Origin: Peptacetobacter hominis
Lineage (GTDB): Bacteria > Bacillota > Clostridia > Peptostreptococcales > Peptostreptococcaceae
Assembly: GCF_006861675.1 (NCBI RefSeq)
Contig: NZ_SGJB01000010.1
Coordinates: forward strand, 29,878 to 93,877
Reading direction: 5' to 3'
DNA length: 64,000 nucleotides
The position numbers were made by a program, and so were the translations under genes. A model generated the notes under the pieces. It had not been told where the DNA came from. It ran no database searches and saw nothing but the letters and a program-made list of their open reading frames with translations. Below, piece by piece: positions 8,998 to 21,236 of this stretch; within the stretch, counting starts at the first letter, position 1; the number at the start of each line of letters is the position of its first letter.

Positions 8998-9612
8998 TTA
9001 TTTATTCTTTTTCTTATCTCCTATTTTACTTTCAGTTCCGTTTATCAGCCTTTTTATGTTAGCTCTATGAGTATATATTACTGATGCAGATAAAAATAAT
9101 GTAACTAAAAGGCCTGATACATTGTGCTTATAAAGCATTATAAAAGGTGAACATGATATTCCCACTACAGAACCAAGAGATACATATTTTGTAACCTCTA
9201 CTATCACTATAAATATTCCAAGGCAGGTTAATGCTGCTACAGGATTTACTGCAAGCATAGCTCCAAGAGATGTAGCAACACCTTTTCCTCCTCTAAATCC
9301 AAGAATTGCAGGCCAGTTATGACCGGATACAACCGCAACTACAGCTATATATTTTGCTGTCATAACATCTACTTTCATCGCATCCGCAATCAGACCTGCT
9401 ATAAGTACAGATAATGTTCCTTTTAGTACATCACCTATAAAAGTCATGGCCCCTGCTTTTTTCCCAAGTGTTCTCATTACATTAGTAGAACCTGCATTTC
9501 CAGATCCCTGAGTTCTTATATCAACACCAGTCATTCTTTTTGCTATTATATATGAAGTCGATATATTTCCAAGTAAATATCCTATAATCGCTATAAGAAT
9601 ATAACTAAACAT
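8998..9612 (-). CDS. plsY: Acyl-phosphate:glycerol-3-phosphate acyltransferase PlsY
   Basis: A 204-residue integral membrane enzyme with about five membrane segments that transfers an acyl group from acyl-phosphate to glycerol 3-phosphate, the first step of phospholipid synthesis. The three conserved loops are visible: GSGNAGSTNVMRTLG (about residues 36-50), GHNWPAILGFRGGKGVATSLG (key parts GHNWP and GGKGVAT) and the C-terminal HRANIKRLINGTE. It lies between der (21-base gap) and gpsA (18-base gap), forming a small housekeeping operon. Confidence 0.96.
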   Translation of the reverse strand: MFSYILIAIIGYLLGNISTSYIIAKRMTGVDIRTQGSGNAGSTNVMRTLGKKAGAMTFIGDVLKGTLSVLIAGLIADAMKVDVMTAKYIAVVAVVSGHNWPAILGFRGGKGVATSLGAMLAVNPVAALTCLGIFIVIVEVTKYVSLGSVVGISCSPFIMLYKHNVSGLLVTLFLSASVIYTHRANIKRLINGTESKIGDKKKNK

Positions 9613-9633
9613 TTTTACTTTAAACCCCCGATA

Positions 9634-10959
9634 TTATCTTTTTTTCTGTCTGTATTCAAATCTTATTGAAGTACCCTCAAATCCAAAGTTTTCTCTTATT
9701 CTGTTTTCAAGGTATCTCTGATATGAGAAATGTGTAAGTTCCTTGTCATTTATAAACAGAGTTATCTTTGGAGGTTTTATATCTGTCTGTGCTCCATAGT
9801 ATATTTTCAGTCTCTTACCTTTATCAGATGGTGGCTGATTAAGCATTACAGCTTCTCCTATAACTTCATTAAGCGCTGAAGTAGATATTCTCTTTGCATA
9901 CTCTGATGCCACAAAATCAACTGTTTCAAGTATTTTATTCATTCTCTTATTTGTAAGAGCTGATACAAACAGTATCGGTGCATATGACATGAATGGGAAT
10001 TTTGATCTTATATCATCTGTATATTTTTTTACTGTATGATTATCTTTTTCTACAAGATCCCATTTATTTATTACAAATATACATGCCTTTCCTTCATCAT
10101 GAGCTATACCGGCAACCTTCGTATCCTGCTCTGTAACACCTTCATTGGCATCTATTACTATAAGTACGACATCTGCTCTATCAACTGCACTCATGGCTCT
10201 TATAACACTGTATTTTTCTATATTTTCATATATCTTGCTTTTTCTTCTAAGTCCTGCAGTATCTATAAGAAGATAATTCTGCCCATTCTTCTCAAAATAT
10301 GTATCTACAGCATCTCTTGTAGTACCTGCTATCGGACTGACTATAACCCTGTCTTCACCAAGTATGTTATTAAGTATTGAACTTTTACCTGCATTTGGCT
10401 TACCAGTTATTGCAACTCTTATTGTATCCTCGTCAACCTCAGTATTAAGTCCTTCAGGGAAGTTTGCAACTATCTCATCAAGAAGATCTCCAAGTCCCAT
10501 ACTGTTTGCTCCTGATATCGCATGTGGTTCACCTAATCCAAGTTCATAAAAATCATATATATTGTCGTACTGACTCATACTGTCTATCTTGTTTACTACA
10601 AGTATTACAGGTTTATTTGTTCTTCTAAGAGTTTCAGCTATCTCTCTGTCAGCTGCTGTTACTCCCTGTTTTCCATCTACCACCATAAGTATTACATGAG
10701 CCATATCCATTGCAAGATTTGCCTGATTTCTCATCTGAGATACTATTATATCGTCGCTTTTCGGCTCTATACCACCAGTATCTATAAGAGTGAAATATTT
10801 ATTAAGCCATTCAACTTCTGTAAATATTCTATCTCTTGTAACACCCGGTGTATCTTCTACTATAGATATTCTTTTTCCAGCAAATTTATTGAATATTGTC
10901 GATTTTCCTACGTTTGGTCTTCCTACAACCGCAACTATCGGTCTGTTCATATCTGACAT
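9634..10959 (-). CDS. der: Ribosome biogenesis GTPase Der (EngA)
   Basis: A 441-residue protein with two tandem GTPase domains and a C-terminal KH-like domain, needed for 50S subunit assembly. Domain 1 has GRPNVGKST, DTPGVTRD, DTGG and NKID; domain 2 has GKPNAGKSS, AGTTRDAVD, DTAG and NKWD. The KH-like domain occupies the last ~85 residues (PPSDKGKRLKIYYGAQ). The length is normal. An AAAGGAG site sits upstream of the ATG. It is followed at short spacing by plsY and gpsA. Confidence 0.97.
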   Translation of the reverse strand: MSDMNRPIVAVVGRPNVGKSTIFNKFAGKRISIVEDTPGVTRDRIFTEVEWLNKYFTLIDTGGIEPKSDDIIVSQMRNQANLAMDMAHVILMVVDGKQGVTAADREIAETLRRTNKPVILVVNKIDSMSQYDNIYDFYELGLGEPHAISGANSMGLGDLLDEIVANFPEGLNTEVDEDTIRVAITGKPNAGKSSILNNILGEDRVIVSPIAGTTRDAVDTYFEKNGQNYLLIDTAGLRRKSKIYENIEKYSVIRAMSAVDRADVVLIVIDANEGVTEQDTKVAGIAHDEGKACIFVINKWDLVEKDNHTVKKYTDDIRSKFPFMSYAPILFVSALTNKRMNKILETVDFVASEYAKRISTSALNEVIGEAVMLNQPPSDKGKRLKIYYGAQTDIKPPKITLFINDKELTHFSYQRYLENRIRENFGFEGTSIRFEYRQKKR

Positions 10960-10988
10960 ATTATCATCTCCTTTTTATTTTATATTTT

Positions 10989-12317
10989 CTATTTAAGTAT
11001 CTTTTCGACAAAATCTTTTCCGTTGTTTTCTGATGCTACAACCTCTACTCCAAGTATTTTCTCAAGTTCTTCAAGTGTAACATCGTCAAGGAATATTTCC
11101 TCATCAGCTTTCATCATACTTCTCGTTATATAAAGAGTTTCACCTTTTTCCACATCTGAAAGCTGTTTTATTAAATCCTGAGCTGTTATAAGACCTGATA
11201 CAGTTATAGTCTCTCCCCAGAATTCATTTCTTATCTTATACACATTTATTTTTATCTGAGGAAATCTACTCATCACAAGTTCCGCCATTTCACATATAAA
11301 TTCATATGCCGAAGAACCTGTCGCTATTGAAACAGTTTTTTCTCTGACATCAAATTCTTCAGGAATATTTTTTAATTCATATTTTATTTCTTCTCCCAGT
11401 TTTCTTATCATACCTACGCCGTCTTCAAACTGAAGAAATCCCTCATATGAATCGTAATCCGGAAGTTCTCTTTCTGCAATTATATAAAGTTCATCCGACA
11501 TAAAAGCAAATCTAGAACCGAATTTATCAAAACATTTCTTCTGAAGCCCCTCAACAAGATCTATCGCTTCATTTGCTGTATCCTTGTTGAATATTTCAAG
11601 GTGTGGCAAATGTTCTCTGTGTTTTGTTATTCCTACAGGAACTATTGCTACACTATTTACATTCGGATACAATGCCGAAAGATCATTTATAGTTCTTTCA
11701 AGCTCTTTTCCGTCGTTTACTCCAGGGCATAGAACTATCTGACAGTTCATCGTTATACCGGCATCTGCAAGTCTTTCCATGATGCCATAGACTTTTCCGG
11801 CAAATCTGTTTGTTATCATTTTCTGTCTAAGTTCAGGATTAGTCGTATGTACTGATATATTTATAGGACTTATTCTATATCTTATTATATCATTTATATC
11901 CTGCTCACTCATATTTGTAAGCGTTATAAAGTTTCCCTGCAGAAAAGAAAGTCTTGAATCGTCATCCTTGAAATAAAGAGTTTCTCTCATACCCTTTGGA
12001 AGCTGATCTATAAAACAGAACATACACTTATTTCTACAGCTTTTTGCTTTATCTATTATAGGATTTGTAAATTCTATTCCAAGTTCTTCGTCAAATTCCT
12101 TTTCAATCTCATATACTACTCTCTCACCGTTCTTTGTCTCTATTTCAAGCTCTATGTAGTCATCATCTGTAAGAAATCTGTACTGTATAATATCTTTTAC
12201 TTTTTCCCCGTTTACAGATATAAGTATATCTCCTATTTCTATATCAAGTTCCTCTGCTATACTGCCCGGATATACTCTGCTTATAATATTATTCGAATTT
12301 TTTACATTTACTTCCAT
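10989..12317 (-). CDS. DUF512 protein with PDZ-like domain and radical-SAM-like core
   Basis: About 442 residues. The N-terminus is a PDZ-like domain (YPGSIAEELDIEIGDILISVNGEKV), followed by a cluster CRNKCMFCFIDQLPKGM at about residues 85-100 that resembles the 4Fe-4S motif of radical SAM enzymes, and by the DUF512 C-terminal part. Proteins of this type are widespread in Clostridia next to der; their function is not known. I chose the ATG nine bases after the AAGGATGG region; an ATG four codons upstream abuts the ribosome binding site. It precedes der by 29 bases and probably heads the der-plsY-gpsA operon. Confidence 0.88.
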   Translation of the reverse strand: MEVNVKNSNNIISRVYPGSIAEELDIEIGDILISVNGEKVKDIIQYRFLTDDDYIELEIETKNGERVVYEIEKEFDEELGIEFTNPIIDKAKSCRNKCMFCFIDQLPKGMRETLYFKDDDSRLSFLQGNFITLTNMSEQDINDIIRYRISPINISVHTTNPELRQKMITNRFAGKVYGIMERLADAGITMNCQIVLCPGVNDGKELERTINDLSALYPNVNSVAIVPVGITKHREHLPHLEIFNKDTANEAIDLVEGLQKKCFDKFGSRFAFMSDELYIIAERELPDYDSYEGFLQFEDGVGMIRKLGEEIKYELKNIPEEFDVREKTVSIATGSSAYEFICEMAELVMSRFPQIKINVYKIRNEFWGETITVSGLITAQDLIKQLSDVEKGETLYITRSMMKADEEIFLDDVTLEELEKILGVEVVASENNGKDFVEKILK

Positions 12318-12540
12318 TTGTTTCACCATCCTTCCATTTTAGTTTGTATATTTAAAATATATTATTATTCAAAGACACAAGATATCATTTTATGATAACA
12401 TTTTTAATAAAAATATTCAATACTGTCAACTATTTATAACACAGGTTATCGTTTTTTAAATTATTTTTATATATTTTAGAAATTTCTGATTCTTTCACTT
12501 TAATATAAAATCTCTGTTTATGATATATTGTATTTTCCAT

Positions 12541-12574
12541 AAAAAAAGAGCCACAGTAAATCTGTGACTCTTTT
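12541..12574 (-). terminator. Rho-independent terminator of the PFOR gene
   Basis: On the minus strand AAAAGAGTCACAG, a five-base loop, and CTGTGGCTCTTTTTTT form a stem with one mismatch and a run of seven U. It lies about 20 bases after the nifJ stop. Confidence 0.85.
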
Positions 12575-12593
12575 ATGCTTATATATTCAGCTA

Positions 12594-16187
<3,594 letters not shown>

Positions 16188-16204
16188 TCTCTGACTTATA
16201 TATC

Positions 16205-16234
16205 ATATGCAGTTCTTTTTATTCCACTGCATAT
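16205..16234. promoter_or_regulatory. Perfect 9-bp inverted repeat in the nifJ leader
   Basis: Arms ATATGCAGT and ACTGCATAT flank a 12-base spacer, between the predicted promoter and the nifJ start. It could be a transcript hairpin or an operator for a dimeric regulator. It does not match a Rex-type operator. Confidence 0.5.
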
Positions 16235-16265
16235 TTTACAGTATATAAATTTTTACTTCCTTACT

Positions 16266-16294
16266 ATAATACTACAAAACATTCTAAAATCCAA
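16266..16294 (-). promoter_or_regulatory. Predicted promoter of nifJ
   Basis: Minus-strand TTGGAT (16294-16289) and TATTAT (16271-16266) are spaced 17 bases apart, about 135 bases upstream of the start codon. The match is moderate. Confidence 0.45.
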
Positions 16295-16354
16295 CCATTT
16301 TTTCAGAATATTTAATATCGTATACAATGTTCGTTATTAATTTAATTATTTAAA

Positions 16355-16921
16355 TTATTCAGCTATAAGTTCAACTAAATCTCCATTTTTAACGCCTGCT
16401 GCATTTCCTTCTTCCATGTCAACATGCATTTCTAATTTGAAGCTGTCTTTTGCTCTTACTAGAACATTTTCAAATATAAGACCTCTTGGTCCTTCTGTTC
16501 TTACTTTTACTATGTCTTTATCTTTTACTCCGAACTTAGCAGCGTCTTCATTGCTCATGTGTATATGTCTTGAAGCAACTATTACACCTTTTTCAAGTTC
16601 AACTTCACCTGCAGGTCCTACAAGTTTAAGTCCTGGAGTTCCTTCTATATCTCCTGACTCTCTGATTGGAGCTTTTATTCCTAGAGGGAAACAGTCTGCT
16701 AAAGATACTTCAACCTGAGTTTCTGGTCTAGCTGGTCCAAGTACTCTAACTGTCATTTTTCCTTTAGGTCCTACTATATCTACTTTTTCCTCACATGCAT
16801 ACTGTCCTGGCTGAGAAAGATCTTTGAATTTTACAAGTTCATGACCTTTTCCAAATAGGGCATCTATATGCTCCTGTGATAAATGTATATGTTTGTTTGA
16901 TAATGCTATTGGTAATTTCAT
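16355..16921 (-). CDS. pduL: Phosphate propanoyl/acetyltransferase PduL
   Basis: A 188-residue PduL-type phosphotransacylase, interconverting acyl-CoA and acyl-phosphate. The two beta-barrel halves each carry the zinc-binding signature: SNKHIHLS (residues 8-15) and SRHIHMS (about 117-123), with conserved EMHVDMEEGNAAG (about 163-175) near the end. The N-terminus starts directly with the enzyme fold and lacks the helical extension that targets PduL to microcompartments, and no shell genes are nearby, so a cytosolic role in making acetyl-phosphate from PFOR-derived acetyl-CoA is likely. It lies 224 bases upstream of nifJ on the same strand. Confidence 0.93.
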   Translation of the reverse strand: MKLPIALSNKHIHLSQEHIDALFGKGHELVKFKDLSQPGQYACEEKVDIVGPKGKMTVRVLGPARPETQVEVSLADCFPLGIKAPIRESGDIEGTPGLKLVGPAGEVELEKGVIVASRHIHMSNEDAAKFGVKDKDIVKVRTEGPRGLIFENVLVRAKDSFKLEMHVDMEEGNAAGVKNGDLVELIAE

Positions 16922-17056
16922 TTTAAACCTCCCACTGTATATACTTCATAATACATTATACAAAATATCTCTTTTAAAATCAAATCATCTATTTCGGATT
17001 TATGTTTTTTTCTCAGATTTTTTCTTCAGTATTTAAAGCCATTTTTATATTAAAAT

Positions 17057-18142
17057 TTATTTATATATATTTTTTTCTATAGTTTGTTTTATATCAGAAT
17101 TGCAATTAAGATCTATTTCAAACTGTCCTACACTGTATTCTCCACATGGCAGAATAAACATATTCTTTCCAAAGCTGCTTTTTTTATCTCTTTTTATAAG
17201 TTTTTCAATCTCATCATAGGAAGAATCTATATTTATATCTTCTATATCAAATTTTCTTATTGTAGCATAGAATTTATCCGCATATTCTTTTTTTATGTAT
17301 CCTTTCAGCAATGAATACTCAAACGCCATTTTCATTCCATATATGACAGCTTCACCATGACTTATTCCAGCCAGCAACTCTATCGCATGTCCAAATGTAT
17401 GACCAAAATTAAGTATTTTTCTAAGTCCACATTCACATTCGTCAGATTTCACTATTCCTGCTTTAAACTCAGAACAGTTCCATATAATCTGAAACAGCAC
17501 TTCCTCATCTGAATTAATTATCCTGTCAGAGTTTTCCATTATATAATCCATAAGTTTCCCGTCATCATCCATTATTGCAGAATATTTTATTACTTCACCT
17601 ATTCCGCTTATCATTTCTCTTTTCGGAAGAGTTTTTAGAACCTCTGTGTTTATATATGTAAACAATGGCTGTTTAAATGCTCCTATTGTATTCTTGTGAG
17701 TTGATGTATCTATTCCCGTTTTTCCACCTATCGAAGCATCCACCTGTGCAAGAAGAGTTGTCGGTAAATTTATATAATCAATACCTCTCATATATGTAGC
17801 TGCTGCAAATCCTGATATATCAGTGCAGACTCCTCCTCCAAATGCTATAACAAGTGATTTTCTGGTCATATTTGCCTCTGAAAATGAATTTATCAGCTTT
17901 TCATACTGTATTATATTCTTATTTTCTTCTCCTGGTTTTATCAGTGTAACCTCATAATTTAAGTTATATTTATCCATTGATTTTTTCAGAAAATCAAAAC
18001 ACTTGGGGTAGATATTTGAATCAGTAACAATCATAAATTTATCATATCTTTCTTCTTTTTTTAACTCATTAAGAAGAACTGCAAACATATCATAGTTTCT
18101 GTCTATAAACACTCTGCAAATTTCATTTCCTGCATCCACCAT
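17057..18142 (-). CDS. aroB: 3-dehydroquinate synthase
   Basis: Cyclises DAHP to 3-dehydroquinate, the second step of the shikimate pathway. The NAD-binding and metal-binding signatures are seen: GGGVCTDISGFAAATYMRGI, LPTTLLAQVDASIGGKTGID, and the zinc ligands in ILNFGHTFGHAIE and ISHGEAV. The 361 residues are normal for the family. I chose the ATG that begins one base after the stop of the preceding flavoprotein gene, nine bases after GGGGAG; an ATG three codons upstream abuts that site and would overlap the upstream gene by eight bases. No other shikimate gene is in the window. Confidence 0.95.
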   Translation of the reverse strand: MVDAGNEICRVFIDRNYDMFAVLLNELKKEERYDKFMIVTDSNIYPKCFDFLKKSMDKYNLNYEVTLIKPGEENKNIIQYEKLINSFSEANMTRKSLVIAFGGGVCTDISGFAAATYMRGIDYINLPTTLLAQVDASIGGKTGIDTSTHKNTIGAFKQPLFTYINTEVLKTLPKREMISGIGEVIKYSAIMDDDGKLMDYIMENSDRIINSDEEVLFQIIWNCSEFKAGIVKSDECECGLRKILNFGHTFGHAIELLAGISHGEAVIYGMKMAFEYSLLKGYIKKEYADKFYATIRKFDIEDINIDSSYDEIEKLIKRDKKSSFGKNMFILPCGEYSVGQFEIDLNCNSDIKQTIEKNIYK

Positions 18143-18143
18143 A

Positions 18144-18749
18144 TTATTCATCTCCCCTCTTAAGTTTTTCTATTTGTTCGGCATAGTTTTCTGCCTCAGA
18201 CAAAAGCTTCTTCCTGAAATCTTCATTTTCTAAATATCCTATCCTGTCACTGGATGTCATTTTTATATTTGAAGACGATCTTGAATTTATACTTCTAAAG
18301 AAAAAATCCATAGTTATATCATACCCACCAAACTGCGTATCATAACTATCTGCTCCACCTACTGCTATATTCATTCCAATTCTCTTCTTATTTCTGGCTA
18401 TTATAGAATTTTTCAGTATAAATTTACTGCAGTAAACAGCCTGTATTCTATCTATTAGAGTTTTCATTTTTGCTGATACAGAATCAAAATAGACCGGACA
18501 TACGACTACTGTTCCATATGATTTATCAAACATTTCGTACATAGGTGTCATATCATCTTTTATTCTGCATTTACCTGTTTTCTCACAGTATCCACAGGCA
18601 TCGCAGTATTCAATATTCATATCATATATATCAAATCTGGTTGCCAATATTCCTCTTTTTTTAAGTATTTTTTCTATATCCTCTGATATATTTCTGCAAT
18701 TTCCCGATTTTCTAGGACTTGCATTAATAATAATTATTTCCGGATTCAT
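18144..18749 (-). CDS. Flavodoxin-like NAD(P)H-dependent oxidoreductase
   Basis: A 201-residue protein of the FMN-reductase/iron-sulfur flavoprotein family. NASPRKSGNCRNIS (about residues 9-22) is the FMN phosphate-binding loop, followed by a compact cysteine motif, CDACGYCEKTGKC (about 49-61), which may bind an Fe-S cluster or simply be redox-active, and by VVVCPVYFDSVSAKMKTLIDR in the flavin pocket (key part PVYFDSVSA). The physiological electron acceptor is unknown. It is coupled to aroB directly downstream. Confidence 0.82.
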   Translation of the reverse strand: MNPEIIIINASPRKSGNCRNISEDIEKILKKRGILATRFDIYDMNIEYCDACGYCEKTGKCRIKDDMTPMYEMFDKSYGTVVVCPVYFDSVSAKMKTLIDRIQAVYCSKFILKNSIIARNKKRIGMNIAVGGADSYDTQFGGYDITMDFFFRSINSRSSSNIKMTSSDRIGYLENEDFRKKLLSEAENYAEQIEKLKRGDE

Positions 18750-18788
18750 AATATTTCTCCTTTTTAAATAAATATTTAAACTGTATAT

Positions 18789-20570
18789 TTATCTGTTTCT
18801 GAGATTTTTTTTCATCATGACAAGCATTATGTCATCTGAATACTCTTCTTTACCCGAATAAACCTTAAGTTCCTGCATAAGTTTTTCAATTATAAAATGC
18901 TGGCTGTAATTATGGTTTTCAGATAGTATTTTTTCAACTCTTTCAAGTCCGAATTCTTCTCTGTTTTTATTCTTGACCTCTATTATACCGTCTGTAAAAA
19001 TACATATCATTGAATATTTATCTGCATCGATTGTATATTCTGTATATTCGGCATCTTCTATAACACCTATAGGTATACCTTTTCTACATCCTATATCAGT
19101 CTCTATTTCTGAATCGTGTCCTATCGCAATAGGGCAGTAATGTCCTGCATTTGAAACAGTCAGCGTGTTTTCTACTGTATCAAAAACTGATATTATACCT
19201 GTTGCAAAAACTTCCATCTTATCAAATTCATCAAAAAGCATCTGGTTTAAACATTCCATAATCTTCTGAGGACTTCTATACTGTCTGCACAATATTTTAA
19301 ATGCTCCCTTCAGAAGCGCCACCATGTAGTTTGATACTATACCATGTCCCATGACATCTGCTACTATATATGTAATATATCTATCATCAACTTTTACAGC
19401 ATCGTAGAAATCCCCCCCGACAACTTTTGCCGGTCTATGATAACAGTAAAGCTCTTTTTTGCTGTTGCAGATCATATTTGCATCGTCCATTATAAGTTTC
19501 TGCTGCTTATTCAGAACTGCAAGCTCATTCTGCAGAACTTCATTTTTTATTTCATTCTGGTTATACTCATATATTTGAGTCCCAACTATTATCTGATTTG
19601 AAACTATAGAAAGTATATTTAAATCATCATTTGTATATTTTGAGGCATTTGCACATATAACAAATCCCTCATTTGATTCGCCGTCTGCAATCCTGCAGTA
19701 TATGTAACTATCTATTTTTGATCCATTATCCAGAACTATCCCTGCATTATTTACATATCCTGAATATTTACCGGACTCAAGTATTTTCTTTCTTAAAAAG
19801 TAAAGATTACTCTTCTTCTTATTACTTGTGTTATAGCAGTCTATAATTCTACCACTCTTTGTAGAACTATCCAGAATTATTATAGATTCACTACTTTCTG
19901 TAAGTTCCGCTGCAAGTTTTGTAAGTGAACCCAGGTAATTATCCTCATTTTTATCTACATAAAGTCTTTTTGTTGCAGTGTTTATAGATACAACACCCTG
20001 TCTCAACTTATTTACCAGTTTCTGAACAGATTTATTTTTTCTTGTTATTTCTATTGAAAGTGCCATGAGAGAAGCTACAGAAGATATAAAATCTATATCA
20101 TCTTCTTCTATCTCCTCTTCTTCTGTCATGAAAACTGTCATAAATCCTACAACCTTATCTTTAATAACAAAAGGAAAGACTGCTCTTTTTATATATCCTT
20201 CTTTTTCCGCTACTTCTTTTTCTTTTTCCGCTGATTTTTCATCAAATACATTTTTTACATACACAACTTTTTTCTCTCTGACTGCATCATGTATATAATC
20301 AGGATACATTGAAAAATCTATTTTCGTTCCTTCTGGACCTTTTGACTCCGGAAAGACTGTAGGAATATATTTAAGTGTATTTGAACATACAAGATATGCA
20401 TGGGTATAATCGTTGTTATAAAATATATTTACACATGCTTTGGCAGGATGAACAACCTCAAGCATTTTGTCTATTACTGTATCTTTTATATTAAAAAAAT
20501 TATTTGATTTCGTTACTATTGAAGATATCTCGACAAGATTCTTCATTCTCTTTATTTTTATATCAGTCAT
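18789..20570 (-). CDS. GAF-domain protein with SpoIIE-type (PPM) serine phosphatase
   Basis: A 593-residue cytoplasmic protein. The first ~160 residues look like a GAF sensory domain; a second GAF-like segment (about 210-335) is followed by a helical linker and a C-terminal PP2C-type SpoIIE/RsbU phosphatase domain from about residue 375, with VVGGDFYDAV, ADVMGHGIVSNY, SNAGHYCP and FTDGIIEVKN. Such enzymes usually dephosphorylate anti-anti-sigma factors, but no SpoIIAA- or RsbV-like gene is nearby. I chose the ATG six bases after AAGGAG, inside the longer TTG-started frame. It is divergent from the 155-residue gene at 20702. Confidence 0.9.
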   Translation of the reverse strand: MTDIKIKRMKNLVEISSIVTKSNNFFNIKDTVIDKMLEVVHPAKACVNIFYNNDYTHAYLVCSNTLKYIPTVFPESKGPEGTKIDFSMYPDYIHDAVREKKVVYVKNVFDEKSAEKEKEVAEKEGYIKRAVFPFVIKDKVVGFMTVFMTEEEEIEEDDIDFISSVASLMALSIEITRKNKSVQKLVNKLRQGVVSINTATKRLYVDKNEDNYLGSLTKLAAELTESSESIIILDSSTKSGRIIDCYNTSNKKKSNLYFLRKKILESGKYSGYVNNAGIVLDNGSKIDSYIYCRIADGESNEGFVICANASKYTNDDLNILSIVSNQIIVGTQIYEYNQNEIKNEVLQNELAVLNKQQKLIMDDANMICNSKKELYCYHRPAKVVGGDFYDAVKVDDRYITYIVADVMGHGIVSNYMVALLKGAFKILCRQYRSPQKIMECLNQMLFDEFDKMEVFATGIISVFDTVENTLTVSNAGHYCPIAIGHDSEIETDIGCRKGIPIGVIEDAEYTEYTIDADKYSMICIFTDGIIEVKNKNREEFGLERVEKILSENHNYSQHFIIEKLMQELKVYSGKEEYSDDIMLVMMKKNLRNR

Positions 20571-20701
20571 ATGTTTCTCCTTCAATACTTAATTTCTATA
20601 CTGCAATTATATATCAATTAAACCTGCTGTTCAACCGAGTGTATACAGCTTGATTTTTTGTCAGAATTATTTTACAATATATTAAAAGGATGTGATAAAC
20701 A

Positions 20702-21169
20702 GTGCTGATAGAAGAACTTTCTCTTGAGACTAGAAGCAAGATCTATACTCTTACAAAGAAGGTTTTGAGAAAATATCAGAAGGGAATCATCTCTGGAAAG
20801 CTGACATCTGAAAAATTTGTTAACAATATCTTATGTGATGTTCAGATTCACGAAGTTCTATCTTCAGATATAATCGAGGAAATCGATTTTATAGAATCTT
20901 ACCATCGATATGTGGACAAACTTATATCTATACAGAATGAATCTTTGTTAAACGGAAGAAAGAAAAATTATTCTGGAGCAAAGGAAAAAGTCGATGTATC
21001 GAAAGTTATAAAACTTAGACATCTGCTTGATGATACCGGGTATGCCTTATCTATACCAAGCCAGTATCTATCGGCAAGAGATATTGATAACATCTCAAAA
21101 TTTATAACAACAGGAGATATTGATCTTGGAAACGAGAATATTTACAACTATGTTCACAAAAAACACTAA
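20702..21169 (+). CDS. Hypothetical protein, 155 residues
   Basis: I do not recognise this protein. It is predicted soluble, mostly helical and rich in charged residues, without cysteines beyond one and without membrane segments. It begins at a GTG after AAAGGATGTGAT. It is one of the few plus-strand genes here, divergent from the GAF-SpoIIE phosphatase (131-base gap) and convergent with the BaiN-like gene, with a shared terminator. The divergent arrangement could mean shared control with the phosphatase gene, but nothing else supports a link. Confidence 0.7.
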   Translation: MLIEELSLETRSKIYTLTKKVLRKYQKGIISGKLTSEKFVNNILCDVQIHEVLSSDIIEEIDFIESYHRYVDKLISIQNESLLNGRKKNYSGAKEKVDVSKVIKLRHLLDDTGYALSIPSQYLSARDIDNISKFITTGDIDLGNENIYNYVHKKH

Positions 21170-21174
21170 AAAAT

Positions 21175-21216
21175 AAAAAAGCTGTATCATACTTAAATGT
21201 ACAATACAGCTTTTTT
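21175..21216. terminator. Bidirectional terminator
   Basis: AAAAAAGCTGTAT and ATACAGCTTTTTT flank a 16-base loop. It serves the plus-strand 155-residue gene and the convergent flavoprotein gene. Confidence 0.85.
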
Positions 21217-21236
21217 ATTTTTATATTCTATTTTTA

